DNA of 11,478 bases. Source: an uncultured Lachnospiraceae bacterium (GTDB lineage Bacteria; Bacillota_A; Clostridia; Lachnospirales; Lachnospiraceae). Under the pieces are notes generated by a model, which did not search any database, had not been told where the DNA came from, and worked only from the letters and a program-made list of their open reading frames with translations. Made by a program: the position numbers and the translations under genes. Shown in pieces: positions 7,420 through 11,478 of the stretch. Within the stretch, counting starts at the first letter, position 1. Each line of letters starts with the position of its first letter. The stretch lies in contig USDU01000062.1 in NCBI GenBank assembly GCA_900553635.1, forward strand, positions 1 to 11,478. The letters run 5' to 3'.

Positions 7420-7430
7420 ACTTTCTATTC
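7402..7430 (-). promoter_or_regulatory. Candidate sigma-E (mother-cell) promoter of spoIVA
   Basis: The minus strand shows GAATAGA (7424-7430), a 14-nt spacer and CATATATT (7402-7409). The B. subtilis sigma-E pattern is roughly KMATATT-N14/15-CATACAMT; the -10 matches 6-7 of 8 and the -35 keeps the ATA core. Transcription would start near 7395, about 23 nt before the ATG. The family's known sigma-E dependence supports it. Confidence 0.6.
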
Positions 7431-7436
7431 TGTTTC

Positions 7437-8972
7437 CTATTTCTGTTCCTCCTGCTCCAGAATCCGGAAGGTCATCATCACATAGAGAAGCGTGTCGTAA
7501 TCATTCAAATCCAGCTTCACCAGCTCTTCGATCTTTTCCATTCGGTATAAAAAGGTACTTCGGTGGATAAACAGCTTCTTTGCGGTCTGTACTGCGTTCA
7601 GCTGACTCTCCACATAGGTCTTCAGGGTGTGATAATAATCTGTGTGATGTGCCTCGTCGTAGGCCTGCAGCTTCAAAATCCGATCTGAGCAGACCAGACG
7701 CACCGGAAGCTCTGAGCTGCTCCGCTCCAGCACGTAGTCCAGGGCCACCTCGTCGAAACGGTAAATCCAGCGATAGGGCTTTCTCCTGCAGCCCACATCC
7801 AGAGCTGTCACCGCCTGCCGGTAATAGGCATCCAACTGCTCAAAGCCTGTAAATTCATTGCTGACCCCGGCCTTTAAAAAGGTATCCTTCAGAAAGCTCT
7901 CCATTTTCTCCAGCACCTCCTCCGCTCCGCTCTCCATCAGCGTCAGGTTGACGAAAATGGCGATATTATTTTCATACTGGAAGGCGCAGCTTCCACATTT
8001 TCCCAGCATACTTTCCATGTGTTTGCAAATGAATCGGACGGTCATATTGGCCCAGTCCAGGGAATTGACCTTCAGGCTGACACAGAAATAGCGATGCGTC
8101 GCCAGCCAGCCGAATTCCGAAAACCATTTTTCAGCGCTCTTATTGTCACGACCCGGATTGGACAGTATGTCGGATAGGATACGATCCAGCCGGTGCCCGA
8201 TTTCCACCCGGGAATCAATTAAGCGGGCTAGGGCCGTCTGAATATAGGCAGACAGATATTCCAGAAGCGCGCCGTCATAGGACTTGAACCGGCTTAAGCT
8301 TTCCACCATCATAATCTGATAAATAAACTGAGCATTTTCGAATAGATTCACGCGAAGAGTCCGGGCTCCGGTGATGTATTCCGGCAGGTAGTATGCCCCC
8401 CGCCTTTTCCGCTGGTTCAGGATGCGCTTGCCGTTCTGGTACTCATCGCTGGACTGAATGACAGAATCCAAATCCACCAAGCTGGATAACTCCTCCCGGG
8501 TATCAATGACGCTGGAATAGCCGATAACAAAATAGTCGGCGGAGCTTACGATAATGGGATTCAGGAAGATCCGGAAGCTCTCGTCCAGAAGCTCCTGAAT
8601 ATTGTCAGCCTGTCGTGTCAGCTCCTGAAGGCGCTTCTCCCACCGGTCGTAATAATCGAAAATCCGCTGAATTTCATTCAGAAGCGTAAAGGGCGACGTC
8701 TCGTCAATAACCTGAAAAACCTGGCCGTCGTTCTCGGTATTTCTTGTATGTACCTTACCCATGCAGAACAGTACTGTCCGCTCCGGAACCACCAGCATCT
8801 CCGCCGCGCCCGGCTTCTGGGTATAAATATAGATTTTGTCCGGCTGCATCTCGTCTCCGTCGTCGTAAAATAAGACCTGCTCCAGATGCAGTTCATCGGA
8901 CAGGGCCTTTTTGTTCTGTAGTCCAAATTTGGATTTTAACTTATCTGCCAGGATAGCGGTGCTCAGTTTCAT
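7437..8972 (-). CDS. PucR/CdaR-type transcriptional regulator
   Basis: This is a 511-residue cytosolic DNA-binding protein. The C-terminal about 60 residues (449-505) match the PucR C-terminal helix-turn-helix (HTH_30) pattern: YYHTLKTYVESQLNAVQTA, then KKLFIHRSTFLYRMEKIEEL, with LDLNDYDTLLYVMMTFRIL closing it. The central part (about 250-400) resembles the degenerate GGDEF-like domain of CdaR proteins. The N-terminal 240 residues, with a likely coiled helix near WEKRLQELTRQADNIQELLDE, are a probable sensor region I cannot name. Family members control purine catabolism, sugar-diacid or amino-acid use; the target here is unknown. A purine permease lies two genes downstream, but spoIVA separates them. 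The start at 8972 (MKLSTAIL) is chosen because AGAGGAGG lies 10-11 nt upstream, and because the earlier ATG at 9008 would lie upstream of the predicted transcript start. Stop and spoIVA start are 64 nt apart. Confidence 0.88.
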   Translation of the reverse strand: MKLSTAILADKLKSKFGLQNKKALSDELHLEQVLFYDDGDEMQPDKIYIYTQKPGAAEMLVVPERTVLFCMGKVHTRNTENDGQVFQVIDETSPFTLLNEIQRIFDYYDRWEKRLQELTRQADNIQELLDESFRIFLNPIIVSSADYFVIGYSSVIDTREELSSLVDLDSVIQSSDEYQNGKRILNQRKRRGAYYLPEYITGARTLRVNLFENAQFIYQIMMVESLSRFKSYDGALLEYLSAYIQTALARLIDSRVEIGHRLDRILSDILSNPGRDNKSAEKWFSEFGWLATHRYFCVSLKVNSLDWANMTVRFICKHMESMLGKCGSCAFQYENNIAIFVNLTLMESGAEEVLEKMESFLKDTFLKAGVSNEFTGFEQLDAYYRQAVTALDVGCRRKPYRWIYRFDEVALDYVLERSSSELPVRLVCSDRILKLQAYDEAHHTDYYHTLKTYVESQLNAVQTAKKLFIHRSTFLYRMEKIEELVKLDLNDYDTLLYVMMTFRILEQEEQK

Positions 8973-9008
8973 AATGAGAAATACCTCCTCTTTGGTATCG
9001 TCATACAT

Positions 9009-9037
9009 AGTGTACGAAAACCTGCCCCAAAAGTCAA
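9009..9037 (-). promoter_or_regulatory. Strong predicted promoter of the PucR-type regulator
   Basis: The minus strand shows TTGACT (9032-9037), a 17-nt spacer and TACACT (9009-9014), close to the sigma-A consensus. Predicted transcript start is near 9002, which excludes the upstream ATG at 9008 as the translation start. Confidence 0.7.
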
Positions 9038-9059
9038 CCTGCAGGACCTGCCACTGGCA
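9020..9059. promoter_or_regulatory. Repeats around the regulator promoter, possible operator
   Basis: ACCTGC occurs three times on the plus strand, at 9020-9025 (in the spacer), 9037-9042 (touching the -35) and 9046-9051. The last two create the palindrome GCAGG-A-CCTGC (9041-9051), which overlaps a second one, TGCC-ACT-GGCA (9049-9059). Autoregulators often bind such sites, but no target motif is known for this protein. Confidence 0.35.
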
Positions 9060-9061
9060 AC

Positions 9062-9122
9062 AAAAAAAACAGCCCTAAGCAGGATTTTGAGGGGACACCT
9101 CATTTTTTCCCGCCCGGGCCGT
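9062..9122 (-). terminator. Possible terminator of the one-carbon cluster
   Basis: On the minus strand ACGGCCC (9116-9122) can pair with GGGCTGT (9069-9075), including one G-U, followed by a run of T (9062-9069). The 40-nt loop holds an inner hairpin, TGAGG-TGTCC-CCTCA. The eight-T tract is convincing; the long-loop stem is less so. Confidence 0.4.
9088..9108 (+). terminator. Terminator-like hairpin facing the plus strand
   Basis: TGAGG (9088-9092) and CCTCA (9098-9102) form a 5-bp stem with loop GGACA, followed by TTTTTT (9103-9108). No plus-strand gene precedes it. Confidence 0.35.
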
Positions 9123-9130
9123 CTCTTAAC

Positions 9131-9155
9131 CGGCTATGTAAGCCGCTTTTTCTTT
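9131..9155 (+). terminator. Second terminator-like hairpin facing the plus strand, at the folD 3' end
   Basis: CGGCT (9131-9135) and AGCCG (9141-9145) pair around ATGTA, followed by CTTTTTCTTT. On the minus strand the tail is not U-rich, so it does not look like the folD terminator. It may block antisense transcription into folD. Confidence 0.35.
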
Positions 9156-10005
9156 ACATATATTTTCTCTTAGCTGCCTCTACCACATGTCCAACCAGCA
9201 CGGAAGTGGTTACACTTCCAACGCCGCCCGGTACCGGAGTGATAGCGTCTACGATGGGCTCAACCTCTGCGTAAGCTACGTCGCCGCAAAGCTTGCCCTC
9301 TGCATTTACGTTGATTCCAACGTCAATTACAGTCTGGCCCGGAGCCACATAATCCTTGGTTACAACGCCTGCGCGGCCTGCTGCCACGATCAGGATATCT
9401 GCCTCGCGCGCTACGCTGGGCATATCCACAGTCTTGGTGTGGCATACGGTTACGGTTGCGTTCTTCTTGATAAGCATCATAGCTGCCGGCTTTCCAACAA
9501 CCAGGGAACGTCCGATTACTACTGCCTTCTTGCCTGTGCAGTCGATTCCGTAATGATCCAGGATCTCCATGCATGCCTGCGGTGTACAGGGCGGGAAGCC
9601 TACAGCCTTGCCGGTAAATACACCGGACATGGAACCATCGGTCATACAGTCTACATCCTTGGCCGGATCCAGTGCATTCTCGATCTCGGTCTGGTTCAGG
9701 TGCTTCGGAAGCGGACGGAACAGCAGAACGCCGTGAATATTGTCGTCCTTGTTCACCTTATCAACTGCTGCCAGAACCTGCTCCTGGGTAGCGTCTGCCG
9801 GAAGCAGAATCTTCTCACATGCTACGCCCAGAGTCTCGCAGCGCTTGGTTGCGCCTCTCTCATAGGAGATATCGCTCTCGTTCTCGCCTACACGGATGAT
9901 TCCCAGTGTGGGGTTGATTCCCTTTTCCTTTAATGCTGCCACATCTGCTTTAATGCGCTCGTTCAGTGCTGCTGTTACTTCTTTTCCTAATAACTGCTTT
10001 GCCAT
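9154..10005 (-). CDS. folD: Methylenetetrahydrofolate dehydrogenase FolD, probably lacking cyclohydrolase activity
   Basis: This is a 283-residue cytosolic FolD-family protein. FolD normally interconverts methylene-, methenyl- and 10-formyl-THF using NAD(P). The N-terminal catalytic domain has Y48 in SYERGATKRCE (47-57) and KDVDC (116-120); the Rossmann domain has VVIGRSLVVGKP (162-173); the C-terminal signature reads TPVPGGVGSVTT (256-267), where most FolD proteins have GVGPMT. Ungapped alignment from memory to E. coli FolD (VGSNPASQIYVASKRKACE) puts A52 in place of the catalytic lysine (E. coli K54, human K56) and F96 in place of the catalytic glutamine (E. coli Q98, human Q100); D119 is kept. 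In human MTHFD1, loss of that lysine abolishes cyclohydrolase but not dehydrogenase. The gene follows fchA by 23 nt, which can supply the missing step. GGAAGG precedes the start. NAD versus NADP use cannot be decided. Confidence 0.93.
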   Translation of the reverse strand: MAKQLLGKEVTAALNERIKADVAALKEKGINPTLGIIRVGENESDISYERGATKRCETLGVACEKILLPADATQEQVLAAVDKVNKDDNIHGVLLFRPLPKHLNQTEIENALDPAKDVDCMTDGSMSGVFTGKAVGFPPCTPQACMEILDHYGIDCTGKKAVVIGRSLVVGKPAAMMLIKKNATVTVCHTKTVDMPSVAREADILIVAAGRAGVVTKDYVAPGQTVIDVGINVNAEGKLCGDVAYAEVEPIVDAITPVPGGVGSVTTSVLVGHVVEAAKRKYM

Positions 10006-10028
10006 TTTTTTATTTCCTTCCTTTTATT

Positions 10029-10658
10029 TTATCTCAGTCTCGCTGTGACACTTGCGAAAATGTCGTCCGCAATCTTGGTGTACTTCACAAGCATAGCGTC
10101 AGCCTTGGCGTTCAGCTCTGCCGCGTACTCCTTGTCCGCCATGGACTTAGTATTGATGAATACATTCAGGGAAGCTCCCTCCAGGGCTGCCTTACAGAAT
10201 GCAGCGCCTACGCCTGCGTCGCTGATGGCCAGAGCGGAACCCTTTGCCGCAAACTCTACGATAAGATCCAGCGCCTCACAGCACTTCTCCATGATCTCCA
10301 TGGGTACAGAGCAGGCGTCCTTCAGGACGATCGCCATGACGCGCGCCTTCTCAGCCTTCTCCTCCTCGGTCTCGCGGGGCATGCCGTAAGCCTTGGCCAG
10401 GGGCTCGAAAACCTCTGCGTCTCTCTCAATCAGACGAAGGAAATCCTTCTGAAGAGCCGTCGCCTTCTCCTTCAGCGCGTACATCTCTTCCTCTACGTCT
10501 GCGTACTTCTTCTTACCTACGGTCAGGCTGCCTACCATGTTGCCCAGGGCAGTGCCCACTGCGCCTACCAGTGCGGATGCTCCGCCGCCGCCCGGAACGG
10601 GAGCCTTGGAAGCCAGTACCTCTACAAATTCATCACATCTGCTGGTTGAAAATCCCAT
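10029..10658 (-). CDS. fchA: Methenyltetrahydrofolate cyclohydrolase (cyclodeaminase/FTCD_C family)
   Basis: This is a 209-residue, mostly helical cytosolic protein of the cyclodeaminase/cyclohydrolase family, the length of a stand-alone FTCD C-terminal domain. It shows the family's glycine-rich folate-site motif APVPGGGGASALVGAVGTALG (19-39, given here only as a landmark in part: PVPGGGGASA 20-29) and the later block SDAGVGAAFCKAALEGASLN (146-165) with FINTKSM. Members either deaminate formimino-THF (histidine or purine fermentation) or hydrolyse methenyl-THF to 10-formyl-THF. Placement between fhs and folD, with no hutH, hutU or formiminotransferase nearby, supports the cyclohydrolase role in one-carbon flux. 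AAGGAG lies 7 nt before the ATG. A near-consensus promoter immediately upstream means fchA-folD can be transcribed apart from fhs. The family's two activities cannot be separated by sequence alone. Confidence 0.88.
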   Translation of the reverse strand: MGFSTSRCDEFVEVLASKAPVPGGGGASALVGAVGTALGNMVGSLTVGKKKYADVEEEMYALKEKATALQKDFLRLIERDAEVFEPLAKAYGMPRETEEEKAEKARVMAIVLKDACSVPMEIMEKCCEALDLIVEFAAKGSALAISDAGVGAAFCKAALEGASLNVFINTKSMADKEYAAELNAKADAMLVKYTKIADDIFASVTARLR

Positions 10659-10694
10659 ATCGTTCTCCTTTATGTATCAAAATACTATTTTTTT

Positions 10695-10723
10695 ATTATA
10701 TCATTGTTTCCCTATGCGCACAA
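10695..10723 (-). promoter_or_regulatory. Predicted promoter of fchA-folD
   Basis: The minus strand shows TTGTGC (10718-10723), a 17-nt spacer and a perfect TATAAT (10695-10700). Its -35 lies in the 3' arm of the hairpin at 10719-10755. The predicted leader is about 30 nt and contains only the ribosome binding site. Confidence 0.65.
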
Positions 10724-10755
10724 GTGGGAAGGGCCTGATGGTCCTTCCCTTTGTG
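10719..10755 (-). promoter_or_regulatory. Hairpin upstream of fchA with a competing partner
   Basis: On the minus strand GGGAAGG (10743-10749) pairs with CCTTCCC (10726-10732); CC/GG add an inner step and CACAA/TTGTG (10751-10755 with 10719-10723) an outer one. No U-tract follows, so it is not a typical terminator. Its loop region ACCATCAG (10735-10742) is also complementary to CTGATGGT at 10793-10800, which would be an alternative fold. Between these, TATAAT and ATTATA (10772-10777, 10788-10793) can also pair. Confidence 0.55.
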
Positions 10756-10806
10756 TCTATTTGTTTGGGTTTATAATGGGTAGCTAAATTATACCATCAG
10801 CCTTTA

Positions 10807-10832
10807 CAGAAACGCTTGAACAGCGTTTTCTG
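10807..10832 (-). other. Hairpin in the fhs-fchA gap
   Basis: On the minus strand CAGAAAACGCT pairs with AGCGTTTCTG around the loop GTTCA, with one bulged A. No U-tract follows. It could be a transcript-end or processing structure. Confidence 0.5.
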
Positions 10833-10840
10833 CGGAGCAT

Positions 10841-10875
10841 CTAAGAAAATACTGATGCAATCAGGATTTTCTTAG
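10841..10875 (-). other. Long hairpin containing the fhs stop codon
   Basis: CTAAGAAAAT (10841-10850) and ATTTTCTTAG (10866-10875) are a perfect 10-bp inverted repeat. Inside it, after one mismatch, CTGAT and ATCAG add five more pairs, leaving a 3-nt loop. The fhs stop TAA (10872-10874) lies in the stem. There is no following T-run. Confidence 0.65.
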
Positions 10876-11478
10876 AACAGGCCGCTGATCTTGCCGGTCT
10901 CGTCTACGTCGATTCTCTCTGCAGCCGGTACCTTCGGCAGTCCGGGCATGGTCATGATTTCGCCGGTCAGTGCTACGATGAAGCCTGCGCCTGCGGAAAT
11001 CTTCAGGTTACGAACGGTTACCTCGAAGTCCTTCGGAGCGCCCAGCTTAGTCTGGTCGTCTGTCAGGCTGTACTGTGTCTTAGCCACACAGATCGGGCAG
11101 TTACCAAAGCCCATAGCCTCAAGCTGCTTCGCCTGCTTCTGAGCGTTTGCGGTCAGGACAACTCTCTTGCCGCCGTAGATCTTGGTTACGATAGCGTTCA
11201 GCTTATCCTCAATGCTGGTTCCCTCAAGCTCGTAGGAGTATGTGAACTGATCGTTGGGCTGCTCGCAGAGACGTACCACTTCTTCTGCAAGAGCTACGCC
11301 GCCTTCGCCGCCTTTTGCCCATACTTCGGACAGAACGACATTTACACCCAACTCCTTGCACTTCTTCTCTACCAGGTCAAGCTCTGCCTTGGTATCGGTC
11401 GGGAATGCGTTGATAGCAACTACGCAGGGAAGCTTGTATACGTTGGTGATGTTGCTTACGTGCTTCAGCAGGTTCGGA
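10872..11478 (-). CDS. fhs: Formate-tetrahydrofolate ligase, C-terminal part (5' end beyond right edge)
   Basis: About 201 C-terminal residues of a protein normally about 555 long are visible; the frame runs open to the window's right edge. The enzyme joins formate to THF with ATP, giving 10-formyl-THF, in the cytosol. Diagnostic blocks are [17 protein letters not shown] at the edge, [40 protein letters not shown], and the C-terminal [20 protein letters not shown] followed by [17 protein letters not shown]. These match the family almost throughout. The ATP-binding P-loop is in the missing part. The substrate-site region [11 protein letters not shown] is intact. It is the first gene of the one-carbon block in view, followed after a 213-nt structured gap by fchA and folD; whether that gap passes read-through transcripts is unclear. 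Confidence 0.97.
   Translation of the reverse strand, partial: PNLLKHVSNITNVYKLPCVVAINAFPTDTKAELDLVEKKCKELGVNVVLSEVWAKGGEGGVALAEEVVRLCEQPNDQFTYSYELEGTSIEDKLNAIVTKIYGGKRVVLTANAQKQAKQLEAMGFGNCPICVAKTQYSLTDDQTKLGAPKDFEVTVRNLKISAGAGFIVALTGEIMTMPGLPKVPAAERIDVDETGKISGLF

Noticed and set aside
8973..9008. An earlier ATG at 9008 as the regulator's start
   Set aside because: It has no ribosome binding site and lies upstream of the predicted transcript start near 9002, while AGAGGAGG precedes the ATG at 8972.
9187..9933. A 248-codon open frame on the plus strand opposite folD
   Set aside because: The minus-strand frame encodes an evident FolD with all family blocks; the plus-strand product resembles nothing and has no ribosome binding site.
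10659..10871. A tetrahydrofolate riboswitch upstream of fchA-folD
   Set aside because: The gap is structured, but I cannot find the conserved THF-aptamer junction sequences, and the hairpins lie upstream of the predicted fchA promoter.
10872..11351. A complete 159-residue gene starting at the TTG at 11351
   Set aside because: The same frame stays open to the window edge and encodes further fhs sequence, so this is an internal codon of a gene cut by the right edge.

Overview
The window reads as chromosomal DNA from an endospore-forming member of the Clostridia, most likely Lachnospiraceae. The reasons are a full-length spoIVA, a moderately GC-rich base composition, strong AGGAGG-type ribosome binding sites, and an fhs-fchA-folD cluster of the kind found in acetogenic or acetogen-related gut Clostridia. 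The family assignment is inference. All nine genes lie on the minus strand, so transcription runs from high to low coordinates. I see no rRNA, tRNA, insertion sequence, prophage or CRISPR array.

From the right edge: (1) 9154-11478 is a tetrahydrofolate one-carbon block: fhs (formate-THF ligase, 5' end outside the window), fchA (methenyl-THF cyclohydrolase) and folD (methylene-THF dehydrogenase). Together they cover formate to methylene-THF, the upper methyl branch of the Wood-Ljungdahl pathway or its biosynthetic counterpart. The FolD lacks two residues needed for cyclohydrolase activity, which fits a division of labour with FchA. The fhs-fchA gap is rich in hairpins and carries its own promoter. 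(2) 7437-8972 is a PucR/CdaR-type regulator with a near-consensus promoter. (3) 5891-7372 is spoIVA, the spore-coat basement-layer ATPase. It is preceded by a candidate sigma-E promoter embedded in a hairpin that also covers its ribosome binding site. (4) 4361-5728 is an NCS2 purine permease with its own promoter and terminator. (5) 3756-4232 is rnhA (RNase HI). (6) 1212-3494 is a tight two-gene unit: an OPT-family oligopeptide transporter followed, with no gap, by a small PqqD-like protein. (7) 1-1088 is a membrane-anchored CapA-family protein cut by the left edge.

Most genes look like single-gene or two-gene transcription units, each with a sigma-A-type promoter in the short gap before it. 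Several -35 boxes overlap the terminator or hairpin of the preceding gene. The points most worth a second look are the FolD active-site substitutions, the spoIVA hairpin that should silence read-through but not sigma-E transcripts, the OPT-PqqD pair, and the mutually exclusive RNA structures downstream of fhs. Nothing here is clearly a wholly new system; the OPT-PqqD pair has the least obvious function.
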